64,000 nt of DNA from Chinchilla lanigera (GCF_000276665.1 NW_004955501.1:6856776-6920775), one strand, 5' to 3'. Shown: positions 24,601 through 37,350, numbered from the stretch's first letter. Program-made: numbers and translations. The notes: generated from the letters alone by a model not told the origin.

Positions 24601-27600
24601 TGATTATGTTTTCCTCTGTTTAAAATACTTTACATCTCTGAATTGCTTACAGAAAGCTAATCCAACCAAAGAATTTATATAATGCTCTGGGGCCTGGTAA
24701 ATCTGGGCTGAACTGAATTCATCAAAATATTGAGATGGTGTCCTGTCTCAACTGTCTGTGATCAGTTCCCAAATATAGCAGAAAATTTACAAAAAATATA
24801 GCAGATGCCCAGTGAAATGCTAAATAAATAGGCAGTGTGCACAGAAAAGCAGACTCTCAAGAGCCCAAGGTCCAAATCAACTTTAACCACTTTTTACTTG
24901 ACAGCTTCAGGAAAGTTCCCTGGCATCCTTGGACTTCTATTTCTACCACAATGTGATGACCAACCCTTGCCCCACAGCTTTGCCATGAGGAGTAAGAGCT
25001 GTACTTAAAGCACTTAGCCAGTGACTTCCTGGCAAACACTGACCATACTAGGAACAAATAAGCTGAGAGAACAAAGGGCACATATTTATTAGGCATCACT
25101 TATACAGGTGCTGTACATAGAACTGGGAGGTCATGACCTCTGACCTCCAAGACTCAGAGCCTGCATCACACTCATCACCCCCATTCAGTCCAGGGGCATT
25201 TACTCAGGGCTCAATAGCCAATTGGAGTTCACCTTTTTCAGTAGAGTTAGGAAATCTTGACCCTCACTTCAGATCAGATTGTGTGACTTTAAAAGTTTAA
25301 TTTGATGTTTCTAGGGGAAAGATCAACACTTGTTGGAGTTTGGTGGAGATAAAATAGGATGGTTTTAGAATTTACCTTCTAAAATTGATCCCTAGCAGAA
25401 TTTACCTTGGTGAGCAATTGCTTATCGAGAACAGATGCAGTGACACAGGAGAGAAGGAATCTATACCTGTGTGGTTCTGCTAATGAGAATTGAGGTCCTG
25501 TGGTTATCGCCAAGGTTGATCAGATCTGATCTCAGTGATGGTATGCGCGACTCCAGCAAAGGAAAGGAAAATCACCTGGTTTTTCTATCATTCTTAAGAG
25601 TAGAACAGACTGGAGGACTGTTGTGTCTAATCTTTTCTGTCCCTAGATGGGATCATTCTATACCCCCTGAAAAGTGAATGTTATACGAAGTTACACCCAA
25701 AACAGGTAATAGTCATTCTGAGACGACTATGTGGAACAATTATTTTTGTATCTCAGGGTGCTGAGATTGTTTCCTCCAAAATGCCCTTGTGCTTACTGAG
25801 GTGGTCCAGCATGGGATGCGGGCAGACTTCTGTTTCAGTTCATAGCAGAAATAATAGGTACTATGTCTCAGATTATCGAGATGTGGGGCTGGAACAACTT
25901 TTCTGTTCTAGGGTAATTTAAGTTTATGAGGTTACAGCTTATGTTCCTAATCTAAATTTTAAGTGAAATAGGGATCTCTATGCTAGTTTTCACTGCCATT
26001 CCAAAATATTTGGAGAGATTTACTACTTAGCATTAGTGAAAAGTGCTCCAAGATCCTTGCATGAAAGATTTCTTTACATTTTGGTTTCATTCATTCATTC
26101 ATTTGTTTATCAAAACAATATTTACTGATTTTTTGTAATGTACCTACTTTAATTTTATTATTTTCTTATGTAATTACTGTCTGTATTCACCACTGGACTA
26201 TAAGTTTTATGCAAATAATGAATAATCCATTTATCTTTCTGTCTTTTTATCACTGTATATGTTTATGTATCTTTTTTCTATTCCTCCATATACTGTACAT
26301 AGCTCATTTTCTGATGCAGAAGTACTCAGTAAAGTACTCAATAAAGGCTTGATAATGAATAAAAGAAAATCATAAAATAGGAGGTCCACAGTCATTTATG
26401 TAGAATAGATTGAATTCATCCAAAGTAGACTTAAGAAGTACATAGAGAGATAGAGACAAAGAGAGAAGGAGGAGAAGGAGTAGGAAGAAGAGCTTCACTC
26501 CTCTTGAGGTGGGGGAGAAAGATAAAGGAGAGACCCTTATGTTCCAGAACTCAAGATCAGTGCTTTATCCATTGTTAAAAGTAGTTATACTATCACACCC
26601 CAACAGCCAACTAAACTGACTTGTGTTGACTTGAATATCTGTACACTGACTAGAGATTATATTCACATTTTCAATTCACAGAAGCAAGTTTTCTGAGTCC
26701 AAAAACATGTGAATCTCCAGAGCAAATATCAGGTTCTCAGATCAGTCTTACACTTGGAAAGTTGGTGCAAGAGCATGGTACAAGCTGAACCAGTGCAGGG
26801 TGACTGATAATGAGGACAGCACTTTCCCTGAAAGCTTGAGGCGTACGTCATGGTCAAAGCCTGCTTTCTTACTGTATGCACACACCTTGGGAGTTTCCAT
26901 CCTCCTAAAGTGTAATGAGGTGTGAGGTTAAAAGGTTTGGACAAGCATTTGGGAGCCTTTGAAACTTATCTGAACTAACCAAGGCTCCCAGGGCCATACA
27001 TCTCTTGTGATATCTGGCTCCATGAGTATAACATTTTAGAATTTTGTTTGCTCATAGCAACAAAGAACTTGGGAATTTAGTATTTTGTTTGTTTATAGCA
27101 ATAGTATACACTTACAGCAATACTTTACTGAATGATCATTAAGGGTCCAGGATCACCCTTGAATGTTGTTTTCTGTCTGTAGCTGGGTTTTGATTGAATT
27201 GGAAAAGACCGTGCACCAGGATATAATTGTAACTACTGCCACCATAGTCGCAGAGCGTGGCCTCTTGGGTTTTCTGTCTAGTATTTGTCAGTGTCTAGAG
27301 AGCAAATGCATCTAAATTGGTGAGTTTTTGTGGCCCACTCTAGAGATCTGAATCAGACTCTCTAAAGATAGGGCCTGGAAATCTAAAATTTAACAAGCTC
27401 TTCTATGCATACTAAGTTCCTAAAAAATGTTGATGACTACTCCGCTAATGCAAGCCGGTCTGCACTCTATCATCAGTGTCTTGAGAGAAGGATCTCAGCA
27501 CTTTCTTTATCCCCATAACCAGCGCAATGCCTATCACTCTGTCCCTAGGAAACCGTGTGTGTGCGTGTGCGTGAGTGTAGGAGGGAAAGGAATATGATCC

Positions 27601-29480
27601 TCACCTTAGAGGTGAATAAACTGGGTAGACTAGGGGATGACTACACAATTCTACCTAGTAAAAGGGAAGAGTTTTGAGTGGTTTTCTGAATGACTGTGCG
27701 AATCCTGCTGTTTCCACCAGACCAAACCACTACCGAGTTCCCCTCTGCATTAAAATATCCCCTCTCCGGGAGGTACTGACATATTTAACCAACTCTTGAA
27801 TTTTGAAAGAGGAAATTTTGCCCCATTAATAAAAAGGTAGCAAGATAAAAGCAAAGTATACATTGATGGCAGATTTTTAAAAAACAAATAGCAAAGTCCA
27901 CAGCCAGAGTCTAGAATATATGGGGAGCACAAGATAAAAAGGAGAGATTGATGTACTTGGTGCTGACCCAAGTCTGCAAAGAGCCTGGGCTTATGCGTCA
28001 AGTGAACACGTGGTCTGAGCTTCAGGGGCAGCGCAGGCTCCACCAGTCTGGACACATGCTCCAGGTAATAAAAGTGGTTTCACCCAAACCCAGCCCAGAG
28101 CTGTCCCCACAGCACTGCAACTCAATGCACCGTGTTTTCTCTTGAGGCCAGGGTCAGCAAATGAAACCAGACCAGGCAGGGAAAGTGGGTGGTGCATGAC
28201 TGCACAACCTCACTTACGAGCTCTGCTCTGGAATTGAAACACACATGATAGCTAGAATAGTTCTTAAACAAACATAGTAGTGGAATCTGCATTTTACTTG
28301 ATCTAGTTCCATCAATGAAAGCAAGACTTCTGAAACCCCTTTAAAATCAACCCTTTGATTATTCTTTGCAAATTTCAAGCAGCTCCTTGGACATGGTCAT
28401 CCACAAGTCATGAGTCGCTTAAGCTTCCATGCCTCCCTTGCCTTGTCTGTCACCTCCCGCTTCTGCTGCATGCAGTGCCAGCTGGGGGTCCTTCTCTGCT
28501 TTCACTGTACCAGAAGGTCACATGAAGCATTAACCTTCGAGCCAAGGAAGGTCATACACATGTATTTCAAAGATTTCAGCACCATTTTTCCTCTGCTGCT
28601 GCCACTGTCATGCATGGATACCTAAGTGTGTGAGTGTTAGTGGCTTTGTGACATCCAGATATCCCTAATGCTGTTGAACCCACCCTTTGTTTACCTTTAG
28701 CTTCCAAGCAGCACCCTGCACATGCATGGAGATGCATCTCACCCATCAGGTGAATTCTGGGGCTCCCAGTGCATCAAAGTCTCTCCCTCTGCTCTCTTGA
28801 CCCATGTAAAACCTGCTAATTTGTGGAAACTTCTCTTTAAAGCTGCCTCCTGTATTTACAGCTCCCTGTACAGAACCAAGACATGAGCCTGGGTACAAAC
28901 CTAAACAATTCTCACAGCCTCATCTGCCCCTTCCAGCATTCAGCTCCTTATTCCTGGACCCATTTTGTCAACCGGCTCTCCTCACCCAGGGCTGAGTCCC
29001 TCAGAAGGAGCTCAGGCTCCTGCACAGACAGATTTCCAGCAGTTGGTCCTGCCCACCAGTCCAGCAAAGGTGAAGCCCAGAGATGGGTATAACTGAGGCT
29101 GCCACCCCTTCTGTAGATTCTGATGAATCTACATCATCTTGAGCTGAGAAATTCTTCTCTCTATTCACATTCTCCATAGTTTCCTAAAGTATTTCCTAAA
29201 TCTCTTTAAAATTTCACAGAATCCAGCATTATCCACCCCCTATTATGAAGATTCCTGTCTTCAGTCCATCTGGCATTCTACTCTGCCAGCCTCAGAAGTC
29301 CACCTGAGCTACTTTTAACTCCCTTCCTAGCAGCCAGCTTGATGTCTGAGAGCTACTGACAGTCTTGTAGTGAAGAAGAATTAATTAAATGAAGGGCAGA
29401 TAAACAAGGAAGTTGGAACCCTCTTTCCATGTACAAAACAAGGAAGTCACAACCTCCAAAAAGCTAATATATGCGATTTT
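21612..29480. other. Repeat-poor intronic or intergenic stretch; no gene recognised
   Basis: Nearly 8 kb without a recognisable coding exon, RNA gene or confident repeat. There is a short purine-rich run at 26445-26500 and a GT-rich run at 27555-27580. Open frames (for example 27750-28055 minus and 28410-28625 plus) are short and featureless. Conserved non-coding elements could be present but cannot be seen from one sequence. Confidence 0.5.
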
Positions 29481-29481
29481 T

Positions 29482-29518
29482 CTTCATAGATGCTGATAGT
29501 CCTTCATAGATGCTGATA
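29482..29518 (+). repeat. Short tandem duplication, period 20
   Basis: The 17-mer cttcatagatgctgata occurs at 29482 and again at 29502. Confidence 0.9.
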
Positions 29519-29734
29519 AACCAGTAAAATAAGTTTGTATCAAATGTCATCACTGAAGTTTTACAAGAAAGAAGTCATCCCAGATACTACATCGTGGATG
29601 AAGTTCTCACAAATAGATAGAGATGTGTTTGCTTCAAATTGCCATTAAATAATAGGGTATCATTTTATTTTCCAAATGCTACAGTTAGAAGGCCACTAGA
29701 TAGAATGATTTGGAAACACAGTTTAGTTGGTTCT

Positions 29735-29945
29735 TTCATTCTTTCTTTCTTTTTTTCTTTCTTTCTTTTCTGTTTCCTTTGTTTGTTTTGTTTTCATTAT
29801 TAAGGGTTAAGCCCAGAGGCACTCTGTCACTGATCTGCATTCCTTATCCTTTTGTATTTTAGACAGAATCTTGCTAAGTTATCCAGACTGGCCTCAGACT
29901 TGAGGTCCTCCGAACTCAGCCTTTTGCACAGCTTGGTTCTTACAT
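29735..29945 (-). mobile_element. B1-dID-like SINE with (TTTC)n flank
   Basis: A TTTC-rich run at 29735-29770 (the A-rich tail in reverse) is followed by a reversed ID remnant (ttaagcccagaggcactctg) and a reversed B1 part (gacagaatcttgctaag, ccagactggcctcagac). Highly diverged. Confidence 0.6.
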
Positions 29946-30054
29946 TGCCGACCCTCTGTTGATTTAACTGTGATGATCTGAATTTATACTTCCTCCTTAT
30001 ATGAGCCCAGTGAAGCTCCTCTTAGGTTAGTCATTGCGGGAAATTTTAGAGTGC

Positions 30055-30433
30055 TACCTTCGTTACTTTCTTGTTACTGGGACAAAATATCTGACATCTA
30101 TAATTTAAGGGAGAAGTTTATTTTAACTCACAGTTTTGGAGGTTTCAGCCATGGTCGGCAGGCACCAAGACAGACAGGTTGGCAGAGGGACGTGGCAGAG
30201 GGAAAGGTGCTCAACTCACGGCAGCCAACAAGTAGAGAGAAGGAAGGGAAGAGCCACGGACAATAATACACCTTTCCAGGTTGCACCCCCCAGGGGCCCA
30301 CCTCCTACCAGGACCCACCTCTAATAGAATACACTATTTAGCTACTGAACCCATCTACCCAGATATAGCATCCCTATGATCCAATCACCCTCCAAGTACT
30401 TTTGGGGGATATTTTTTTATCTAAAACATAACA
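30055..30433 (-). mobile_element. MaLR-type solitary LTR
   Basis: Reverse complement of the type at 5271: it shares the LTR start (tgttatgttttagat then ccccc-aaag), the gctgaaacctccaaaactgt block, AATAAA (TTTATT at 30118-30123) and the tattttgtcccagtaac block. No internal retroviral genes adjoin it. Confidence 0.7.
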
Positions 30434-30928
30434 AATGCCTAGAGAGATTTTAAAGTATATGTCTGTGCCCTGAGAGAAGTCAGACATTCTTAAATTTACT
30501 GGTTATTAAAAATAAAAGGTAAAAAAAAAATACTCGCCACTTAAAAGATGCCTGACAGAAGTAAATTGTATGTGGTAAAATGTAAAGGGCCCTGGCTGTG
30601 AAGAAATACAACCAGGCTCACAGCCAAGTGCTAGGCTTGTGTTAGTTCTATGTCTTGGAGCAATAGCCTTCAATTGCTTCAGTATACTGAGAATCATAAT
30701 CTGGGAAAATGGACCTTCTCATCTCACCAGCAGACAATAAGCCAGTGACCTTTAGATGTGCATGTTCAGACACACAGCAAAACAAAAAGGGGGGGGGGTA
30801 CTATGTTAATCAAGTATTGGTAAATAGGCAACAATTTTATTGTTTAATATGATGGCCTCAGCCTTTGGATGAGAAGATTTTAAGAGGGAAAAAGATATGC
30901 AATGAAGAAAAGGTGGTGGTGGGGGGAG

Positions 30929-31090
30929 TGGCCAGGCATGGTGGTGCTTGCCTGTATTCCCAGCACTAGGCAGGCTGAGTTAGGAAGAGGATTGCTGCAA
31001 GTTTGAAGTCAGCCTGGGCTACAAAGTGAATTCAAGGCCAGTCTGCACTGCATAGTGAAATGTTAAAAAAGACAAAAAGAAACAAAAAGA
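30929..31090 (+). mobile_element. B1-type SINE
   Basis: ggccaggcatggtggtgctt ... cccagcactaggcaggctg ... gcctgggctacaaagtgaat, with a repeated middle, then an A-rich tail. The word aaaagatatgcaatga occurs on both sides (near 30890 and 31086), a likely duplication, although about 24 bp of G-rich sequence separates the left copy from the SINE start. Confidence 0.85.
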
Positions 31091-31149
31091 TATGCAATGA
31101 CACAGTGCCATATAACAGGAATTTTGGCTTTGGAAAGGACCTAAGGGAA

Positions 31150-31330
31150 TGTGTATCCCAATTCTCATTCCCAGTTACTCATTTTGTACCAAAGGAAACT
31201 GAGGCACAAAGTATTTAATTTGAGAAGTTTGTCGATGTCTCACAGCATTATCCTGAGAGGTGGGACTAGAACACAGATTTCTGCTTACCATCTCCAAGAA
31301 ACCTGTGTTTACATCCTAAAAGCTGTGCCA
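31150..31330 (-). mobile_element. MIR SINE
   Basis: aaaggaaactgaggcacaaa followed by agaagtttgtcgatgtctca matches the reverse complement of the MIR core, diverged. Confidence 0.6.
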
Positions 31331-31615
31331 TTTCTACAGTCCTGTGCCTACAACCCATGCAGAGCATACTGTCCCCTTTGACTGTCTCTTTTAATAACTA
31401 ATCAGGTTATTGCAATACCTTACCTTTGCGGTATGGAGACCTGGCCAAATACCCAGAGAAGTGCCATCAACTCAAGTTCGCCTTTTCCATTTATTCATTA
31501 AACATTTATCTGAGGTCTTACTTGCACTCAAGAACTATGCTAAACCCTGATTTTTTAAAAATCTCAGTACTTAGAATTTTCTTTTAGGTGGGGGATTTAG
31601 ACTCATAAACGAACG

Positions 31616-31806
31616 CTCTAGCTGGGTGTGATAGTGCACACCTATAATCCCAGCACTAAGGTAGGAGGAGGCTAAGGTAGGAGGATCACCAGAAGTTTGA
31701 GGCCATCCTGGGCTACATAGTGAATTTGAGGCCAGCCTGAGCTGAAAAACAAGACTCTGTCTCAAAAAACCAAAAATAAATAAATAAATGAATAAATGAA
31801 ATAAAC
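31616..31806 (+). mobile_element. B1-type SINE with (AAAT)n tail
   Basis: ctagctgggtgtgatagtgc ... cctataatcccagcacta, a doubled internal block (gggctacatagtgaatttg / gaggccagcctgagctg), aagactctgtctcaaaa, then repeated aaataaat. Confidence 0.9.
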
Positions 31807-32194
31807 CACTGCCCAGTGCTTTGGAACAATGGCCTTCAGTTGCTTCACTATATTCAGAGAAAATAAATGTAAAAATCCCCATGTAGTTGGGGAAGTTTTG
31901 AAGCAGATATCAGCAGACTACAATGGAAGCATGGAGGGGAGACACGACAAGCAACTGAGGAGAAGTTTGATCGATTCCTACTTCATCTGGACAGATGACA
32001 AGTTGTTATGTTAAAAAAGTAAAAAGCCAACTAGGAAGAATGGATATCTTTAACTATTAAAATCTGCAGCGATGTTGTTTTGTGATTGCCGTTTGGACAG
32101 CTCACACTTGCCTACTATACACTGTCATATTTTGATCCTTAGAACTCTGATGTGAACACAGAGTTCTGTTGAAACACCTCAAATCTATGACAGC

Positions 32195-32360
32195 AGCAGC
32201 TAATTAACCTCTCTGTGTCTCTGTTTCCTCATCTATGAAGTGGAAGTGACAATAGTAGTGGTAGGCATATTGTGAAGATTAAATGAGTCAGAACATGGCA
32301 AGGGGTCACAGCAGTGTGGGGGACAAAGTTAACGTCCAGTAAATGCTGGAATATTCACAA
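32195..32360 (+). mobile_element. MIR SINE
   Basis: ttaacctctctgtgtctctg, tttcctcatctatgaagtgg and gtgaagattaaatgagtcag follow the MIR consensus order. Confidence 0.8.
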
Positions 32361-32695
32361 GAAAGGACCTGTCACTGAAAGCTCCCTGCTAATGTAAGTA
32401 CCTGAGAGCAAGGGAGGAGGTGAGGAAAGTTGCCTCAGTCGGGGCCACCCAGGAAACTGAAGCAGAAGGATGTGTACACATTAAGAGGTTTATCTCAAGC
32501 TCACTGATGAGATTCGTGAGGTCTGGCGAGGACAGTCTGCAATCTGAGGACAGGCCATCAGGAAGGACAGCATGGGAATTCCAGGGCAGGGGCAGGAGCT
32601 TCAGCCCACAGACAGAGTCTCTTCTTGTTCAGAAAAGCCGCGGTTCTCCCCTGAAGACCTTTCCCTGGACTGTGTCAGGCCCTCCCAGAGGTTGT
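32361..32695. other. No gene or clear repeat recognised
   Basis: Open frames at 32420-32806 and 32572-32772 overlap and run into L1-derived sequence. No domain was recognised. Confidence 0.45.
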
Positions 32696-32699
32696 CAGC

Positions 32700-33090
32700 C
32701 AATCCTTACCTTTATAAGATACATGGTTTGCAAATATTTTCTGTTCCATACATTGCCTCGTCATTTTGTTGATTATTTTATCCTTTGCTGTGCAGACGCT
32801 TTTTAGTTTGACATAATTCTACTTTCTTCTGTTGTTTGTGCTTTTTTTACTTTTGTTGTATTTATTGTTTATTGGCACAATTTAGATATATGTAATGATC
32901 ACATTCATCATAGTGAACACGTATCTGTACATGGTATGTCTTAGTTCCTCTTTTTTTTCCTCCCAGTTCCCTCCCCTCCCTTCAACCCGCCTACCCCTCC
33001 TTATTTACAAAGCTTTGTTCCTATTGTCTCTTTTTTTCTCATTCACCCCCCCAACTCCCCTTTCCTTTTGAACAATTTTTTCCTTTTTCA
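32700..33090 (-). mobile_element. L1 fragments (ORF2 end, then 3' UTR-like), reverse
   Basis: 32700-32850 resembles the reversed ORF2 C-terminal region (tcctttgctgtgcagacgc, tttttagtttgacataattc). 32850-33090 is a C/T-rich reversed 3' UTR-like piece. The order is not that of a single intact reverse L1, which implies rearrangement or two insertions. Confidence 0.6.
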
Positions 33091-33470
33091 CAATATTTAT
33101 TACTAGGGCTAGGGGTTCCATCCAACCTAGCTATTCCCCCTTCTTGGTATCTACCCCCCAAAAATTAAAAGCGTCACACCAGAACAATATATACACACCC
33201 AAGTTTATAACACCACAGTTTGTAATAGCTAAATCTTGGGAAAAAACTAAATGCCCATCAACCAATGAAGGGATAAAAAAGATGTGTTTTTATACAGTAG
33301 AGTACTACTCAGCCATAAAGAAGGATAAACTTGAGGTATTTATAACTAAATGTATGTAACTTGGGATTATAATCATAAGTGAAATAAATCAGACACACGT
33401 GTCAGTATTGCATTGTTTCTCTTATGTGAGAAACTGAAAGTACCTGTGCTTTTGGGGTGAGATTTAAAAT
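33091..33470 (+). mobile_element. L1 ORF2 C-terminal end and 3' region, forward
   Basis: The frame from 33144 reads AKSWEKTKCPSTNEGIKK and EYYSAIKKDKLEVF, the familiar end of L1 ORF2, followed by catgtaacttgggattat-type 3' sequence. It lies head to head with the reversed L1 on its left. Confidence 0.75.
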
Positions 33471-35583
33471 ATCATTATCAAGAAGTAGGTCAAGAAACTT
33501 TTGTGTTTCTTCTTAGAATTGTGTAGTTTGAGGGCTTGTGTTTATATCACTGAACTATGATGAATTGGTATGTGATAAGGGTTTAATTTCATTGTTCTAC
33601 ATGTGAGTATACAAGTTTGATATGTGTGAAGTGCTCAGAGTAATTTCCAGCATGCAGTGAGCACCATGTACTTTTTACTATTACAACTTGCTGCTTGTGT
33701 GGCAGTGGTGAAATCAAGGAGGCGCTGGGTGACCTTGCAGAAGTCTCTGTTGGCATCTTCCTCTTCTGTAAGCTGAGTTGAGTGCATCCTTAGTTGAACT
33801 TCAACACTTTCAGATTCTGCACCTAAACTCCTTTGTGAGACACAAGGATTTGAGAGGGTTTCTGGCTTGGAGGGAACTTTAAGCTGCTGAGCTCTCACAG
33901 ATGTGTCAAGGCCTTCTTATGGATCCACACCCAGAATTCTGCCTCTGACTGCTTTTCTGCAGGGTGGTTGATCTGTTTACTTTTCACCAAGATGCGCTCC
34001 TTTGTCAGCTGCATCAGAGCTGTCATATTTCAGCTTCATGACAAAGCTTGAGGGAAGCAGTGTTTTTGTTTGTCTGCTTCACGGTGTCTTCCTTCCTCTG
34101 GGATCCCTTCTGAGAAAGGTCAAAAAAAAAAAAATCTGCCACTGCTGCGATGGGAAATGCCAAAGACTGAAGAAACAGGGCTCTCGCACAAGCTGCGCTG
34201 TTTGCTGCGGAGGCCCCCAGGGAGCACCCTCAAACCTGGCTCTTCTCCCAGCTCAGGGAGGTTCAGTGGTCACTGGCTTTCTCCCTCAGTCAGAGAACAG
34301 AGTATAAACATCCTGAGTGCTGTGGTTGGCAGCTGAAGGAGGCAGAGTGACTAAACCCCGAGTGAGGGAAATGTAAGAGGGCACAGAAGGACTGACAGGG
34401 CATATGCCCCTTCTCCTAAAGAAGATGGGCCTCACTCTGTTTGCAAATGCAGGGGAGTGTTTAAAAGGCTGCTTCTACTTCCTTTCTCTTATTTGCATCT
34501 GCCCCCTTGGCCTTTTTATTTCCTCATAAGTAGAAAAGGTGGAAAGGTAAGTCTCTGAGCACAGACTCAGATACTCCGTCTGTACTCACTGAGGACAAAT
34601 TATGAACCTTATGAAGGGTAGATCTCAAGAACCACACTTCTTCCTGGGTCCACTGATGGGTGTGGCACCCACATGATGCAGACGCCTCTCCAGGGGCCTC
34701 TTCATCCAGTCTAGCTGACAACGGAAGTCAACTGGCTCAGTTATGTTATCACCGCAGAGGCTGAGGTCTGCAGGGGTTTATTTCTTGAATACACACACAT
34801 CCACCACAGCTCACTCCCTGAGGGCCTCAGAACAGCTACGATGTTGTTGCTCACCAAGGCATAGGGAGAATGAAACTTGTAAATCATGCTGCAGCTCTTA
34901 AATCTTCCTTCTGAAAATGCTGTTTTTTCCTTATTCCACCAGACAATGCAAACCAGATGGCCACTGCCAAACCCAAAGGGACAAAGAAGTGCAGTCCTAC
35001 TGTGTGATTGGAAGGAAAACCAGGTGCATTTAGTAACAACACTAGAAGTTAACTTTATAAACTCCAGGGTCAGTTTATTAACCAAAATAATTTTCAGACC
35101 TTCAAATGATAGTAATTTATTTACGGCATCTGCCAATTGAGTATACATATAATGATCAAAAAGTATAAATTAAGTAACAATTCTGAGTTTTAATTGTAAC
35201 TATCTAATTTTCTATGGTCAAAAAACTAAATGAAAGAACATGAATTCAGCTCCATGTTGCTGCAGAAGTTAAACCCCCTGCGGTGTTTCTGCGGAGTTCC
35301 CCTCCTAGGACTCACCTGTGGAGCTCTGGCTCCACCCTCCTGCTCCCACGCAGTTTGCAGCCATGGCTGTGGGCCAGCTCACACCGCTCTCTGGCCTGCT
35401 TTGCTCTAAAACATGGGCATGGCCTTCTCTCTTATCTTCATGTCACCATCTTCACAGTGCCCTTGTGGGTAGTGCATTCACTGGTGTCTCAGAATTAATG
35501 GGGGAGGGGGAGGGAGAAAAAGAGATACCGCAGATTCCAAAGTTTCTTCTGTCTTACTTTCTCCTACCGCAATCCTGGACTCT
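33471..35583. other. No gene recognised
   Basis: About 2.1 kb without a recognisable exon. It contains the two source segments (34439-34490 and 35173-35205) of the filler found in the next LTR. A 135-codon reverse frame at 34741-35148 has no recognisable domain. Confidence 0.5.
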
Positions 35584-36042
35584 GTGTTAGTTTTCTGTCA
35601 CTGCGGCAAAATACCTGAGATAAAGAACTTAGAGATAAGGTTTATTTTGGCCCACATTTGTGGAGGTTTCAGTTTGCAAATGCAGGGGAGTGTTTAAAAG
35701 GCTGCTTCTACTTCCTTTCTCTTGAGTAACAATTCTGAGTTTTATTTGTAACTATCTTCCCTTCTCAGCTGACCTATTGCTTTGGGCTCTGTTGATACAG
35801 CACAGCATGGAAGGAGCACATGGCAGAGGGGGCCTATTCACCCCATGGCAACCAGGAAGCAAAGAGAAAGGAAAAGGAGGGTCTGGGGTCCTAATATTTC
35901 CTTCAAGAACATGTCCTCAGTGACCTCACTTCCTCCCATTGGGCCCTATCTCCTAAAGGGCCACCGTCTTGCATTCCTACCATAGGCTATAGACCAACTC
36001 TTTAACATAGGGGCCTTTGGAGTCATTCAAGATCCACACCAG
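35584..36042 (-). mobile_element. MaLR-type LTR interrupted by a copied filler
   Basis: Reverse LTR with the ctgaaacctccacaaatg block, AATAAA in reverse near 35640, and gggccctatctcctaaagg, related to 5271-5630 and 30055-30433. It is broken at 35672-35757 by an 86-bp insertion made of two nearby sequences (annotated separately). Confidence 0.7.
35672..35757 (+). repeat. Two-part templated filler copied from 34439 and 35173
   Basis: 35672-35723 is identical over 52 bp to 34439-34490. Directly after one extra G, 35725-35757 matches 35173-35205 at 32 of 33 positions. Both copies keep the source orientation and lie 1,233 bp and 552 bp downstream of their sources. The LTR consensus resumes after the filler. 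Confidence 0.95.
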
Positions 36043-36864
36043 AGTGGGGAGAGGGTGTTAAAGGGATGAAAAAGCATCCATTCCCCAAAACAAATATAAC
36101 ACTTATATACTGCAAACACAAATCTTTAAAAAAGATTCACGTGGTAGCAGTCTGTCTTCAGCCCTCTGATGAAACATTCCCTAATTTCTCCTTAACCCAC
36201 ACCCCTGGGTCTCACCTCTGCTTCTCTGGTCACCATTCAGCCCTTCCTTTTCTCACCAGAATGCTCTAACTCCCTTTGTTTAACTTCTTCCACTCGGCTT
36301 TATTCTGATTCATTCCTTCCTCACTGAGACATTTATTAATGTTTTCTTGGCAAAAGAATTATCTAACAATTTCTTCAGAGATAGAAGCTGAGGAATTAGT
36401 TTTTCTTTAAAAAGAAAGAACTCAGCAAATGCTTTCCACTCCTATAACATACCATTTTAAAACACTGTAAAATATTGTAAGCATAGATTATAAAGTTGGA
36501 GATATTGAGGGAGTCATATCATAAAATACCTTGGAAGACCTATTAAACTATTCATTTGTATTCCATGCAGGTAATTAACATAATTAGTGGATGATTGGAG
36601 TGAAGCAGTACAAGGGAAGCCAGCAGACAGTTGCAGTAGCCCAGGCTAGGAAGGAGCAGTAGGTAAAGAAGTGCTGGTGTCAACCCATAGTCCGGAGAAA
36701 CAGTGGAGAGGACCCTGGTCAGGGGAAGTGGTAGGAATGGTGCCCAGTTCCCTGTGTGAAGCAACTGGATGTGTGTTGGTGGAATCCCCTGTGACCAGAA
36801 ATCAATCAGTAGGAATACATTTCAGAGGAAATTCATACTTCATTTTGGACATGATGTGAGGTGT
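36043..36864. other. No gene recognised; old repeat traces
   Basis: 36470-36790 carries traces that resemble the same unnamed ancient repeat as 5795 and 21065 (cagttgcagtagcccaggct). Nothing coding is recognised. Confidence 0.4.
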
Positions 36865-36867
36865 GAT

Positions 36868-37235
36868 TAAACAATATGGTGAATGTACAAATTTTAAAAA
36901 TGTATTGCAGTAAGCGACTCACTGCCATGAAGCTCCCTCAAAGTACTCCCCTTCACTGTGAACACACTTATCGCATCATCTCTGCCACTTCTGAGGCAGT
37001 TCTGGAAGTCCTCTTTCGTGAGGTCTTTAGTTGTGGTGTTTTGGCTGCCCCGATGTCCTAAATTGCTTCAAAATGTCCACCGTTCATGATCATTTTGACT
37101 TTGACGAAGATCCAAAAGTCACACAGTACCAGATCCAGTGAATAAAGCAGATGAGACTAGAGCATAATGTTTCTATTTGACAGAAATTGCTATGAACATT
37201 TGATCAATGAGGCATGATAGAAAAGCATGGAAAAT
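36868..37235 (-). pseudogene. Mariner-like transposase relic
   Basis: On the reverse strand, 37112-37144 reads YSLDLVLCDFW, next to FVKVKMIMNGGHFEAI. This is the decayed form of the YSPDLAPCDF block of mariner transposases, which contains the third catalytic Asp. The left part (36900-37050), including ctccctcaaagtactcc and tctttcgtgaggtc, agrees with the C-terminal end and 3' end of such elements. Only the 3' part of the element is present. Confidence 0.7.
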
Positions 37236-37350
37236 TTTTAAATTAAAAATTTTATTACAGCAAAAGACACATTTCCATTAATCTCCCTCAAAATACTCCT
37301 TCTCTTTGAACACACATCCCATCATTTTTGGCATTATGACTTTTACTATA
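37236..37350 (-). mobile_element. Second mariner end fragment
   Basis: ctccctcaaaatactcct and tgaacacacatcccatcat repeat the 36930-36975 part of the neighbouring mariner relic at lower identity, in the same orientation. Confidence 0.55.
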
